Assembly: GCF_018320785.1 (NCBI RefSeq)
Contig: NC_054875.1
Coordinates: 35,257,657-35,321,656 of the forward strand
Direction of reading: 5' to 3'
DNA: 64,000 nucleotides
Source: Cheilinus undulatus
Lineage: Eukaryota > Chordata > Actinopteri > Labriformes > Labridae
Below are positions 1-13,600 of the stretch, in pieces. A program made the translations under genes and the position numbers. How positions within the stretch are numbered: position 1 is the stretch's first letter; the number at the start of each line of letters is the position of its first letter. The notes under the pieces are model-generated. The model ran no database searches. It saw only the letters and a list, made by a program, of their open reading frames with translations, and was not told where the DNA came from.

Positions 1-480
1 GAATACGCGTGAATCCTCTCACTGACAATGTGTAGTCGTTACGTTAGCAACAGCAGGCTAACGTAAGCTAATGGTGTTAGGTAAGCTAGCGTAAGCTAAC
101 GTGGAAGAAAGGGAATGAAACCCCAATACGAGCAGCGAGCAGGCGAGGCTGATAGGCAGTATCGTGGTTGCTGTGGTGATAACGAGGTGAAATGCTACTA
201 GCAGCAGCATGTCTTTGTTGGCTCGCTCTTATCGCTGCTTTTCACTGCCTCCGGCTAACGTTTCTCAACGTTAAATATCCCGTGTGATCTCACGCCGTAA
301 TGAGCCGTTACTAGCAAGCTAACAGTAGCTTAGGCGTTAATAGCTGAGTATGGACAGCTCGGTTACCGGCTAGATTGGCTAACCAAGCCTTCCACGTCTG
401 TCACACCGAGAGCTAACACTGGCTAATCAGTGTGTGACAGAAACAATTGAATAACCGTTTCTTATACAGAAGTTAAAGTC
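1..480. promoter_or_regulatory. CpG-containing segment, possible alternative promoter or 5' UTR
   Basis: This stretch has visibly more CG dinucleotides than the following 6 kb, and many short GCTAA/TTAGC words on both strands. No coding exon was recognised. It could be the 5' end of a short isoform of the downstream DLGAP4-like gene, whose mammalian counterparts use internal promoters, or the edge of a neighbouring gene. No TATA box or splice-supported exon was found, so this is a weak inference. Confidence 0.2.
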
Positions 481-1770
481 GTGGCATGGATCATTCATAA
501 AAAACGACAACGAACCACTTGTTTCTTCTAAAGTCACATTGATTTAACAAAGGTTAATGAGCATTTACATTAACGTTAAGGATTAACATTAGATTTCAAA
601 AAAGTTAAGTGAGGTTAACAGGTTCTCTCTCATGCCAGATTCAACATGTGACAGTAATGCGAGCCCAGGGCAAGGAGGAAGCTATTACTCATGATCAGCT
701 TTATTTATATATCCATTTACAAAGGCAAAACCAACCATTCTTGTCCTACCAATTGCTTTTTCTGAGTCAGTGCTTCTTGTGACTAGGTAACGATTAATTT
801 GAAGCAGCTTCACACGTTTTATGTTACTGATACTGAACTCATTGTTGTAGTATTAACTGACCAAGTGTGAGTAAGTCTGGTTATATGTGCCTTCTTTTAG
901 GGCCACAATTAATAGTGCCATTTTTACTCAGTAGCTAGCACCAATGTGTGAAGAGACCTGAGGACACAATCAATTATTTATCAGCTTCCTGTCCTACGTA
1001 ATGCTTTGCATTTCAGTTCAGCAGAAAGTACTCTTACCTTTACTTTAGAAGGACTATCTTCCCAGAGGAGGAAGTGCACCCAAAAAGAATGTGACATCTG
1101 AGTCACCTGTGTACCTATAATATAATCTTTGATACCTTTGTGGTTGCTTTTATTCCAACTCTTGTAAAGCAAACTATGATTTGAAGTTGTAAAAAAGACT
1201 GCTGAACTGGCTCCCGAGTATCACCAGCAACACTAGCTTTAAAGCTTCATTGTAGCGACAAGGTGTGTTCATTGTATCCAGCACCATATTACACAACACA
1301 TGGTGAGTCTATATCTCCATGGATAGACAGTGAGTCATCCTTCACTGTATTACACGCTCTTCCTCTCACCCTCATTGATGAGGTAATCTCTTTACTGAAT
1401 GGGCGAAGCAACACACAGTAAGGTCAACAACAGGCATGCGTCCTGATGATGTGTGTGGAGTTTTTAGTTGTTATAGGTAGAAGTAAACTGGAGACATTTA
1501 CTGCGCTGATGTCATGCAAGGTGAGAGAACTTTGACATAGATGTTAAAGTTATCTTTTGTTGTGGCGGAACTGGATAAATGCACTCAGTATAACATCCTG
1601 TTGTGGGTTATTATATAATGATAAACGATTTCTGTATGACAGGATATGACACTTTTTTAATACCTTTGATATGTGCTAAAATTTCTTCAAAAGCAAAAGC
1701 ATTTCACTTCTTAGAGTAGTATTTATTTGTCAAGCTGGTGGGGATGGTGGCACCTCTTAGTACTATACTT

Positions 1771-2848
1771 TAGAGCTGAAGGATTGAAACAAAAAAATCT
1801 AATCGTAATTATTTTGACTCATGTTGCAAACACAATATGAGTTGATGTATTCAAGGGAATAATCATTTTTATGTCATTCTCATTTCTAATGATAAAAGTA
1901 TATACAAAAATAAGGAAAGTGGGATTTTCATTGCAAACTTTTTCTAGAAAAAAACTGATACTTGAATATTTGCATGATTTGTAAAGTATAACATCTCTGC
2001 TGCTGCTGCTGCTGCAAAAAAAAAAAACCTGGTGTTTTGAAACTCTTTTCAGTTAAAAAAAAAAAGATATTGCACACTGCAAGTGGAAAATGCAGTTTCA
2101 TATCTCATTGCATAGGATTATTTCACATTTATCTTGAAAACTGCCTGTAGTAAACATTTGGGAAGGGCTGGACTTAAAAAAAAAAATCTCAGAAGGTGAT
2201 TGGACAACCATTTTGTTTGTCAGAATCCTTGTGGGCCAGTTGATAGAAACAGTGCGATGTCACTTGCCCAGATATCATCAAACTGCTGCTATGCTATTGC
2301 TACATCTGAAGGATAAGGATAAGCATAAGCTTAATTGTCTTCTGATCTTAAACTAAAGTTGGCGGCATATCTGTCTGTGTTGGTTTGTACGCCACAACGT
2401 TGCTCTAATTGTCCTTAATACCTCTCAGAAGACCTCTTGAATGTACTTGAAACTGGTGCCATGAAAAAAAATCCTAAATATGTACAGATTTTGTCTAATA
2501 TTCCCAAATGTTGCATCATCATTTAGGGACTTCACCTGCGTCAGAGCTCAGAATGATGTCAAACCTCATTTGAATCCTTTTGATTTGCTACAAAATCAAC
2601 CAAGCTAATTGCTACACCGGCAGCAGCCATTATTGTCAGCTTCCAGTACAACCAAACCCCAGCTGTAGCTTCTGCCTCATCATGACATTTGTCAGGTCTG
2701 TTTTCATACCTGGCACAATCATTTCTGATTTGAGCTTTGTAGTATTAAATTGCCATATGACAGACATTGAATCTGGCCAGTCCATTGGCTTTGAACAATT
2801 AAGCTATATTGTGATTTGATCTAAATTTCAATTAATTGCCCTGCCTTA
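1771..2848. mobile_element. hAT-like non-autonomous element, family A, long copy
   Basis: The left end reads TAGAGCTGAAGG followed by ATCTAATCGTAATTATTTTG. The right end is a degraded inverted version near 2801-2848 (GTGATTTGATCTAAATTTC then AATTAATTGCCCTG). The interior shares long similar blocks with the copy at 45452-45923, for example ATTTTTATGTCATTCTCA and AAGTATAACATCTCTGC. No transposase is visible. Ends and interior match the common fish pattern of hAT-derived miniature elements. The target duplication is not clear, and the distance between ends may include later insertions. Confidence 0.55.
1997..2015 (+). repeat. Short (CTG)n tract inside the hAT-like element
   Basis: About five tandem CTG/TGC units followed by a run of A. 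The sister copy at 45.8 kb has a single unit at the equivalent place, so the tract expanded after the copies diverged. Confidence 0.7.
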
Positions 2849-5800
2849 CACACTTAATCCCAGGCAGCAGAAACAGAAATTGATACTGATTAAAATCCAC
2901 AAAAAGAAAAAATAAAATGTGTAATACCAGAATTAAGTATTAGATACTCAGATACAGTAATACGCTAGTTTGGCATCTTAAAGGGTTTGACCTTAGAGGA
3001 ACTTGCCACATGTCTTTACATCAGCTGATTAGGATGTTACCTAGGTTGTTGCTCCAGACCAGGAGGTCAGTTTAGGATCCACAGGATACCTTAAGGATAT
3101 CACGCTTTACAGTTGCTAAGATGCACAAACCAGCTCTCCAGGAATATAAAGGGTGGACTAATTTATTGGCATTTTGTCTCACTTGCAGTGGGGCTTCTCA
3201 AGGCAAGATATGTTTCTCTTTTTTTAGATAATTTTTGATGACATGTTCTATTGAAAAAGAAGCTGCAGTAGAAACTATCAAAACAAATAAGCTAAATGTT
3301 AATGAAATAAAAGCTGTGGTTTTAAAATACATTTTTGATTTTGGGTGTTGTCACTCCTGGCTGTGTGTGTGTTCTGAAAAATGGCAGCCTGCCTTTCGTT
3401 GTCTTTCCAGGTAGTGCTCGCCTTTCATGAAGTCGGTGCACCATGCCTGTCTTTGAGCTCGTTTCTCTTGTTCATGGTGCTATTTTGGGAAAACAGCACA
3501 GATTTCATGACGGATTCTTGAAACTCGGTGTTAACAACAACAAAAAAACACTGTTAAGTGATGAAATAATGAGCAGTGTCAGGGGAGTGAAAACTGAAAT
3601 GGCTGAGTTTATTGTTTTAATGTGAAAGTGACTCAAATTTACATAAAAGCCCCGCATGATAGCTTTAGACTGCTTTTTAATTAACTCGCTTCAACATAGG
3701 AATTGGTGGGGGCTTACACTCACGTTGGATATTCTAGTGCAAAATTCCTCATGCACATATTGAATATTTGTAATTCAAGTAGCTCAACACAAAAACATGT
3801 CTAGTTTTTTTTTTTTGATTGTGTCTTGGAGTAACACTCACATTAAGTTAAATGCCAATTTTAAATTGATTCAGCATAGTACCATGACCTTAGCAGATTT
3901 AAATGGCATTTCGTTGAATGCTGCTCCCTGTGTGCTTAATCTGTTAGTCAGAAGTCATGCTTAGCTGTCTGTCCTGGTCTAATCTTTCAGTCAGTGATTC
4001 CCACAGCCTGCCATACTTCCTTATAATAAGACAGCTAATCTGTGACACAGCTCTGCCATCACCTCTTTTCATGAAGGTTGGCCTGTATCCAAATTTTTAC
4101 AAAGGCTTAAAGCCACAATCCTTTTTATAAGGTTTGTTGCGTTTGTATTTTGCTCTTGTTTGAGCTTGAAGCTTCAGTTAGATCTAATGTTGAACTCTTA
4201 ACTTGTTCCTCTCACAAAATAGTTCACCCTGCAGCCTAATTAACACTCTTAACTGTGAGTCAAAAGACTCATGAAAGAGTTCAGCTGTAATCAAGACTTC
4301 TCAAATCCCAAACCAGACAGTTTAAATGGAGAATTGGAGAGAAGCTGCTGCTGCTTTTTTAAAACAACATTGAAATAGTCAATCATGTACACTCAGAGTT
4401 CTGTCTGCCATGGAGGACCCATTAGTGGTCATCTGATAGCTCTCAGACAGGCCTGCTGATGGAGCCAGATCATATCCTGGATTAGAGACTGCATGGCTTT
4501 CATAAGCATGCAGTTTAGGTGATCAGAGCTGTGTTGACAGTGTTGTAATTGATCTAAATTGTTTTTTCATTGGGGCCCTTCAAAGAAGTGATTCATAGAC
4601 AGCTGCTGTCTACATAAGTTGTTAACACAAAGATGTAAAGCAGAGTGATTTATTTTTTTATCTTCCCTTAGCCAAGCCAGCATTTTAGCCTTAATAGACT
4701 CAAAGTAAGAATCGCACACTTAATCATTTTTTTAATCACTTGTAAGCAAAGTTAAAATCTTACAGGAAGCAAAGTAGAAGTTAGTTGGTGTTAACATAAG
4801 GATTCAACATAACATACAGATGAGACAGAATATGGAACGAGACTCGGACAATAATTTTAAAACGTTTACAGTGGTAAAATAATAGTATAGACTCTCCTAA
4901 TATCCTAGAAAACAAACCTGATTCCTGTTTCTTTGAACCTCTGGTATCCACTTTCAGTTGTAATACATAGTTTCAAAAAGTTTGATATGATCAATTCAAC
5001 CATCACAAGCTCTTCCAACCCATTTGTTCACTTTGCTGGTTATATTTTTTAAAATGAAGATGAATGATCTTTTGAATGATGGTGCGTCTGAATAAGTAAA
5101 ATGTAGAGTTCAGCTGCCGGCTATTAGCATGCCCTTCCCCACAAGTCCAGGATCTTGGCAGCTTATCCATCTCTTAATCACCTCTTGGCAGTGTGCCCTT
5201 ACTGTAGGTAGGTGATGTGGAGCCAGCTGCCACACTATATATCACACTAAGGTGTGAATAATCTGCATTTAGCACACTTCACTTTGACTGTATGTTCATA
5301 AACATTATTTAGCCTGTTTGCTTTTTGCCAGACCTGCACATGCATGGTTAAAATACATTTGGCACAGAGTAGATGATACATTACATCGTGGGAATGTTTA
5401 GATTTATTTCTGTAGAGCTGGCTGTGAGTAGGAGATGCAGAGCAGCCTTATAGACACGCAAATGGGGTCGAGGCATGTGTTTGGACTTGGGGTGTAGTAG
5501 TCAGGACTCAATTATTAACTTGGGGAATGTCATGCATCTCTGCTATGAGGACTACAAGAAGTGCATCTTTGTCCTTTTAGGGTTGGATGATGAGATTTGT
5601 CGCAAACTGCCGAGGCTGTATGAGCGACTCATGAGCTACATGCAGTGGATTCCATAGCCATGTTTGTGTATGTTGGTGGGATTTAATGAAGGCTTTACTG
5701 TGAGTCACTGACTGATGACGGAAGTGCAGCACCCTCCCAATTACAGGGTGTTAGGCTGCTATTTAGATTGAAACCAACACTAGAGGGTATAAATACTGCG

Positions 5801-6439
5801 ATTTGTAATTGACTTCAAGTCTTACAATAACTTTCCTGGTCAGCAGATTTTTGTAGACATATTTTATCCATGTGAATATAGTTATTGATTGGAGGTATTT
5901 CTCTGCTGTTGCTTCAGAAATTCTCTGTGTCACATGTTAACAGTCAGCCAGCTGTCTAAATAGCATCTACACAAATTCCCCCTTCGATTCCTGTAGAAAG
6001 CCGGTGGTTTTTCCTGGTTTCTCATGTTGTTGTAGTGCTGTGGTTAACCCTGTATTATCCACCACAACCCTGTAGTCAAGACTGATGACAGAGAGGGAGG
6101 AACCAGCCCTGTTCCATGTGCCTGAGTCAGACTGTCGTGACCCAATGCTTGTCCTCTTTCAGGCCTCATTTCAGTTTCTGGTGAAAGAGTTTGGGAACCA
6201 AAGGGTCACGTGTGTCAGAGTCAAAATATGTCACTCTAAGTAGTCTCCTGAATGTGGGTATTTATGGATTTGCTCAAAAAAATGATGGGGATTGAATTGT
6301 AAAAAAGTATGGATTTATGTAAGAAAACACAATACTTTAGATATGTTATTCAGAAGATTTGTAAATGGGGTGAGAGTAAGCCTATTTTAAAAAGGGAGGG
6401 GGTGAAAAAACCCAGCAAACAGCTACTACTGCTGTTAAG

Positions 6440-6775
6440 TTCTAAAGCAGATTATTTCCTGGGGGGACAGAGCCTTCTCCATAGCCACCCCCTCCCTCTG
6501 GAACTAACTCCCTAACCATATCCAAGACTGTACGGACTCCTCCACATTCAAATCCCTGCTCAAAACTCACCTTTTAAAACTGGATTTTAATTTTTGATTC
6601 TGTTGTCTTGTCTTTTGCTGCTTGATTATCTGCTTGTCTGATTACTTGTTGTTTGCTTGTTGTCTGTTTAGCTGTTATAGGGTCTTTGGTATGTAATGTC
6701 TTAACTTTTGGACAGTGTCTTTGAGTTTTGAAAAGCGCTTTATAAATTAAATGTATTATTATTATTTACTAGGGA
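6440..6775 (+). mobile_element. Truncated L2-like LINE 3' end
   Basis: In one frame near 6491-6596 the sequence encodes the end of a fish LINE reverse-transcriptase ORF: L-W-N-(stop)-L-P, then S-T-F-K-S-L-L-K-T-H-L-L. An untranslated tail follows, ending in GAAAAGCGCTTTATAAAT and a short ATT repeat, the usual 3' terminus of such elements. An internal stop shows it is dead. It is 5' truncated and lies in the transcribed orientation of the host gene. Confidence 0.6.
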
Positions 6776-7616
6776 GATGGGTGTTACTTTCTCCCATTTC
6801 TTTTTCTTCCTTTGCAGGTCTTCATGTCGTCATTTCATAACATCCACTTGATGCTGCTCCCTAAAAGTCAATAGTTGAAGTAATCAGCTGAGGAGCCCAG
6901 TGTTGAATGTTATTTCCCCATCATTAATGCTCTCATTTTTAGCTGATTGTGTACAGAGCAGAGCAGGAATAACACATGACTAGCAATACACTTAAAGTCA
7001 TATGTTAAAACTAACTAACAGCAGATTGGCCTGTAAATAATGGAGATTTAACAAAAGGCATTTCAACACAGCGCATCTTCATTTTAGCCTCTAAGATGCT
7101 TGAAGCTCCGGTACTCATGGTTGGCAGTGGAACACAACATTAAAAACATAAGCATTGAAAAAAAAAGGATATGACTGTTGTTATTTGCATATTTTCATGG
7201 TCCTTGCAAACAGGAAAAAGCAAAAGGGATGCTTTATTTCCTGTTCTTCGGTTGTTCCTTGAAGGCAGGGTTGTCTTGTGTGACAGTCCCCAGAGCAAAA
7301 GGGTTGTGAAGGTGTGTCATGTTACAGAAGATCCCCATAGACACGCTGACGTCAAAGAAACACGGCCAACAGCAGATTTATAGAAAACACAGCTAGCTTT
7401 ACAAACAGACTGATAGAGGCAGCAATAAGGGCAAAATGCAAGTTTATTTTGCAGATAAGCCGTGTTTATGGTTTTATGTCTGAGAGCTGATAGGCACCAG
7501 ATGGCCTCTGTGGAGAAGCAATCCCATATTCCCTTAGCTTTCTTTCTGATATCTAAATTTACAAAGATGACATTTCTAAGCTATTCTTTTTGTTTTTAAT
7601 CTCTGTTTTCAACCAG

Positions 7617-10600
7617 AAGTCAGCAATAGGAGAGCGCCACCTCCAGTCCCACCCCGCACCACATCCAAGCCCCTCATCTCAGTGACGTTACAGAGCAGCA
7701 CAGAGTCAGCCCAAGACACATATCTTGACCAGCAGGACCGTGGCAGCGAGGCCAACAGCCAATCAGGACGCAGCAACTCCGACGACAGTCTCTGTAGCAT
7801 CCGCACGGGCAGTCTGGCTAAGGGGATCCAGCCTCCACCAGCCCTTGCCCCCACTGCAACCCTTACAACCAGTGCAGCCACTGTACCTCCTGTTCCAGCC
7901 CCTCGTGACCTCCATCCCGCCACCACCACAACCACCACTGTCGCTGCTAGCACTATTTCCACTTCCACCCAGCTCCAAAATGACACCCTGAGCATAGGTG
8001 TCACCCTAGAGCAGCCCCCAACTGCACCCAAGAGGAAATTGTCCTCTATTGGAGTTCAGGTAAGATCTATCTGCCTTTTACAATACAATACAATACAATA
8101 CAATAACTTTGTTTATCCCTGAAGGGAAATTCATTTGTCGGGAGTCTCATCTGTTTATGGTAGAATTATATATGCTTATTGCTGATGGTATGAAAGATCT
8201 TCTATATCTTTCTGTCCTGCAGCGAAGAGAGAGTTTTTTTTTAATATATTTGATTTGATTTGATTTGTTCACATAGAGTTGCATCATCTTAAAGCTGTAT
8301 CTAACTGTTCTTGTCATCAATAATGCTCTAGGTGGATTGCCTTTTGCCAGTTTTAAGAGAGGAACCACTACCCCTGACTGCACCCCTCAAGTTTCAGTCG
8401 ATTGGAGTCCAGGTGGAAAACGGCAGGCCGTAAGTATACTCTCAGATTTTATGTAGCGGTGAAAATAGCCACAAGTCACCTGGTTATATGTATCTGTTGC
8501 ATTCTTAAAAAGGTTAATGTAAAGACTAGGGGTGGAGGTCAAAACAAGAGTACATGAAACCCTGTTCTGTAATTTTCAAAACCTGAAAATCAATAATGTT
8601 TTAGCATATGAATACTGCTATCAAGTGTTATGGTTCTGTGACTTCATGCTATTTCATCTTTTTTTTGGTGCAAAAACATGCGCCAGTTCTTACAAGAGGG
8701 AGCCTAAGCTCACAGCACATCAACACTGTGCATCAAATCAAATCAAAATGCTATAGACTCAACTGTCGGATTGACGAAAAAGGACTCCAGCTGTGCTGGG
8801 AGTGAGAGCATGCACTGATAGAACTGGCCTTATTCTGCTACAGAACAACTTTCCTCCTCATCTGCTCAGATCAGTGCTAAAACGTGCTTCATAACTGTGT
8901 AGCAAGTCCTGTTCAGAAATATTAATTCAGTGTTGAAATTTGTGATGAAATGGGCAGAAGAAAAGCAAATTAGCTCACTAGTTAGCTGACAAATGGTTAT
9001 ACTACGATGCATTGAAGGTCTTCTCACTAAAATGACTGTTATGTGAAAATAATAATGCAGTCTAATAATAATAGTAAAGATCTAACGGATTGAATCAAAA
9101 CCTTTTTAATTGGTTTATGTTTTAGGGGCTGTCCACACAGAGACTAGTTTAGGAGTTTCCGCTAAAGTTTTGATCATATCTGCATTTCATTCACACGGAA
9201 CCGGTGTTTTTGGAGTCCGGAAATGCTACTTTTTGAGACCAGGTCCCAGAGTGAACAAATCTGTATATGCCAACTGTTTCATCTCCGTGTGTACAACCAA
9301 GTGTAGGGATGAGTATCAAAATCTGGAACAGACATGGTACCGGTACCAACATATTCAATACCTATTGGACTGAATCATAACACAGGTATCAATACTTCAT
9401 ATCAGTACTCTGTACAGTGTTTCCCCTACCATTATATTAGGGGGCGCCCCAGCTCCCCAACAGCACCCCCGCCCCCCTTGAAGGTTGAGTTAATTTTCAT
9501 TTAATTGTGTTTTCTACATAGCGCCCGATCACAACAGAAGCCATTTAAGGATACCTTTCCTACAGAGCAGGTCTCTACTTAGTCCCTTTATGAAACAAAC
9601 TTAATAGCCCTATGTTATTTATTCATCTAGTTTACATATGTTATATTGTTATATTGACAGTTGTCATTAAAAGAAACATGAGGACACTGGCACTGTGTAA
9701 TATGTATCGATTTAGCACTGGTATCAGAAAAAATTCAAACGATACCCAACCCTAACCAATTGCATCTTTCCTGAAACAATCACTTCATTGCCCACCTAAC
9801 CAGCATGCGCGAGTCAGCCAACAGCAACAATTATTGAATATAACATGATTGTGTTCGTGTCTTCTGCTCTTCAGCTACCACCATGTAGAACAGCATATAC
9901 AACATATTCTTTGATCCACTGGGAACTGCTGCTGTCCTCCATGTTGTCCGTTTGTATCCCACATTGTATTCTGACTGGGCTGTAACAACCAATGGCAGGC
10001 TGTTCTGTCATCTCGTCATTCTTTGTCAAACTGCGTGTATATGTCCTGTACATAGCCAGAGCAGCTTATAATGGAGAGAAAATAAGCAGCTAGCCTGTGA
10101 TGTGGCCCTCTTTGTCACTGCAGACAGGACCTGCTTTGAAAAATGACTCAAATAAAGCTAACACAAAGTAGCACAAGGACTTTTTTGTAGATAGGTTAAT
10201 ATTGTGAAGACCCTTTGACACAGAATTAATTATTTTTGCTTTTTTTTTTTGCTTTTCGTTCTCCAAGAGATGAGAGAACACATTTGTGCGAAAGAAGTCT
10301 TTGTTTATTGTGTGTCACACATGAAAAAGTTTTAGTTTCTGTTTAGTGTTGTCTTTATAGTCCCGTAACTTTTTTAAAAAGTCAAGTGACATTACTGTAG
10401 CACACATTTTTAAAGCCCAGGTTGTCCTGAAAAAAACAAAACGAAAAAAAAACGATGTTTTGAGCTTAATTGTACATCACAGGGTTGATGTTTTACAAGC
10501 TTTTTAAAGACAGTAAGTCCAGGAGAGATACCGTGGTTAAAAATAGCTTAGGGCTCAGTGGTTTAATTTAAATGCTACCCAGCTTACCACTCTTTTGTTG

Positions 10601-13600
10601 AAATGTATCACCATTTTGTCCTTCCATCGAACAGCATGAAAGCCTCAATAGTATTATTGATAATGACTCAGATTGATATCATTTAGGATTTCAGTATCAA
10701 TAAAAGTCGATGATCTCCATCCCTGGTGAAGACAAGGTGTACTTCATATATTAAAGCATATTGTGTGTATGCCTTTCCACTGATGCCTAACTTAACAGCA
10801 GAAACATATGGAGAAACTGAGATGATTTTGTGCACAGTAAATATGCGTCTTTAGGGAACAGGTGCTATATAGAAAAATAAAATTGTTGATATAATGAGCA
10901 TCCAGACTGAATGCACCACTACTGGTAAAGTGCTGCCAAAATAAACCAGGTTAATGGAAAAATGCCCCTTTTAAACATATATATCAATGTACATTTCCAT
11001 ACCCCATGGAATTTTTCATCATTAGCACTATGAAACTATGCTTTTTCTTCCAGAACTGCTAATGATCACAATGTCATTCTTTTATTATTCACCCATGTAG
11101 CTGGGAAATTTGAATTCTATGCAGTGGAGTGTTTCTAAGGTCATCAGCAGTCAGTCTGGCAGCAGCACAGCAGCCCAGGGCACTGATTGATGTCCTTTTA
11201 ATCTTGTTTTGACTGTAGAGAGCTGAACATGGAGAGAAAATTGTCATTTAAACTTTTCAGCGAAATGTAATTTCCCTTAATTAGATTTGTTTTACAGCCT
11301 GGTTACTTTTTCTCTCTTCCCGATTATCTCTGAAGCCAGCAGTCCATCAGCGTTCATGCTATATACCTGATTCGTGTCTTATTCCCTGTTGTATACTATC
11401 CCTCATGCTATGTATTTCGTGACTTTTTGTGCCCCTTTGCAAAAGATGATACTGCACCATCAGCTGCCTTAATGTGCTGTCAGTTAAACTCACTGACCTC
11501 AATCTGTAACTGGGAGACTCGTTTGACACTTTACTTCAATGTCTGATGCCTGTCACAAGCTGATGTTTATGCATGTTTCTGCAGTCTCAGCCGGGACAGC
11601 AGCATGGCCTCCAGACAAAACACAGAGACTGAGCCTCAGGAGCCCCAGGATGCCGCACCCACAGAAAACAACACAGCCAACTGCACCAACAGTAAAACAG
11701 AGAATACCAACGCGCCCAGCAGACAGGACAAAGCCATGGAACAGAAGCCCCTTAAAAACAGCTCGGCCTCATCCAGGATACCGACCTCGCCCCCGGAGAC
11801 TTTGGACCCAGCTTTAGACCCCTCCTCGCTGCCACCGCCAGATCCCAGCCTGGAGACGGGAAACTGCAGCACCCCCGGAGATGGCGTTCAGTCCAGCACG
11901 CCAGCTTGCCTCAGAGACGGGAACTGGTTTCTGAAGCTGCTGCAGGCGGAAACAGGCCGCATGGAGGGCTGGTGTCAACAGATGGAGCAGGAGACCAAAG
12001 ACAACAAGCTTTCAGAGGAGGGTGAGTGAGTTGTATGAAGACACTTTGGAAATATTTACATATGCCAATACGGAGGTTCTCTGTGTATCTTGAATTCTGT
12101 AAATTGCTGTGATATAAGCCATTAATCTGCCTTTTTTAAGCAAGAAGGGAAACTGTCACCAGCCTTTTTCATATGTATGACTCATAAGTGGAGTGAAGTT
12201 TAAAGGCAGCGTATTAAATCTCATCCTAGTTTTATGCTGATATGAGAGACCTCATATCAAAAAGAAGAATACATTTGAACAGAAATGGATTTAAAATCCC
12301 ACAAAAAATCACTGTTTCTCATTAGGTCAGGAACATCAAGGATGTTTTGGTCTCTGTTACTAAGGTTCACAGGCAGGTTATTGGGTCAAACCTCATACAT
12401 GTTGACAGCAGACAGTGAGACACAGCAGGATCATTGCAGCCATTGACTCACAGTACAGCTGCTCATTATAGTAGGAGGAAGCTTTGTTTTCGCCGTGATA
12501 ACAGCCACCGCAGTCATTGCACTGTCTCATCTCCCAGATTCCCACTCAGGCTTTTAGGCTGATCTATCTCTGCAGTGTCTTAAATATGAATGAGTAAGAC
12601 GCAGACCAGCTGTAGAGGCTTCATCCGATTATCCTTCCTCCTGCTCTCTGTGAGCCTAAATTATGAATTTCCATTTACATGCAAATATAAGTCAGAAAAT
12701 AGCTGAATAAAGAGTCATTTGTTATCCTCCCAAAGATCGAGTTACTTGTAAGGAAATCATTTACTGTCAGTGAATGTGAAACTGTAAATGTTAACATGAA
12801 TATTTTATTACAAGACAGGAGCAATAAACTCTACAGTCATCCTGTCTTAGTGCAGTTCTCGAACCGCTTTTACATACTGTATCTCTAAAGTTCTGAAGAA
12901 TTCTTGTTTGCATTTTCAAGCAGGAGTCTCTTCATGTCTTCTTCATTTTGTTGTGTATTTATTTACTTACCCCGGTTTGTTATATTCATCTCCTTTGTAG
13001 TGTTGGGGACGATCCGCAGTGCAGTTGGCAGCGCTCAGCTCCTGATATCTCAGAAGTTTGAGCAGTTCAGAGGGCTCTGTAATGAGAACTTGGTGAGTGG
13101 CTGTTCTACATCCTACCCTATCCTCCTTTCTAACCATCCAGTCTTACTTCATGTCATTTAATAGTCTTCCAGTCCCTTACTGACCCAGTTGTCTTATCTT
13201 TCTCCTGCCTACCTAGTTAGTTCTCAATTCAGTGGCATGCAAACATCCTGTTGCATTTAATTTAAATTTGAAATTGTCTTTTCAAGCAGAAACATCATAT
13301 TCCTGTGGATATATGACTTCTTATTACTGTTACATTTTACTTTGTTTATTTGTCTCAATCATCCTGTTGTTCTCCTGGATAGATGTCCTCTGTTACAGAC
13401 CCCGTTTCATCATTTAAAGAGTAACTAAACCCTGAGGTTTCAGCTGAGTTGCATCTACCCTGGAATTTCAAAATATGTCTTTACAACGTCATGGAAAAGG
13501 CTAGGAGGGAGGGGGGATAAGACATGCCCACTCCTTATCAGCCACTACACCATTCAGTATCTGCTACTTTTTAAATTTGGTTATGAACAATATAGTCACA

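Larger units (their letters stand above)
481..7616. other. Non-coding stretch upstream of the first visible dlgap4 exon
   Basis: No exon with plausible splice sites and a recognisable product was found. The open frames here are short and have no family resemblance. Apart from a hAT-like element (about 1.77-2.85 kb) and a LINE 3' tail (about 6.45-6.78 kb) the sequence looks like ordinary AT-rich fish intron. It is probably an intron of the DLGAP4-like gene, because the first visible exon at 7617 begins mid-codon after a splice acceptor. Confidence 0.5.

Noticed and set aside
5475-5657. 60-residue open frame starting MCLDLGCSS, considered as the alternative dlgap4 first exon
   Set aside because: It only vaguely resembles the short-isoform N-terminus, lacks a phase-correct donor at the right place, and its remainder has no DLGAP features.
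7609-8031. 140-residue minus-strand open frame
   Set aside because: It is the antisense shadow of the GC-rich dlgap4 exon at 7617-8059; its product is a low-complexity Val/Gly-rich string.
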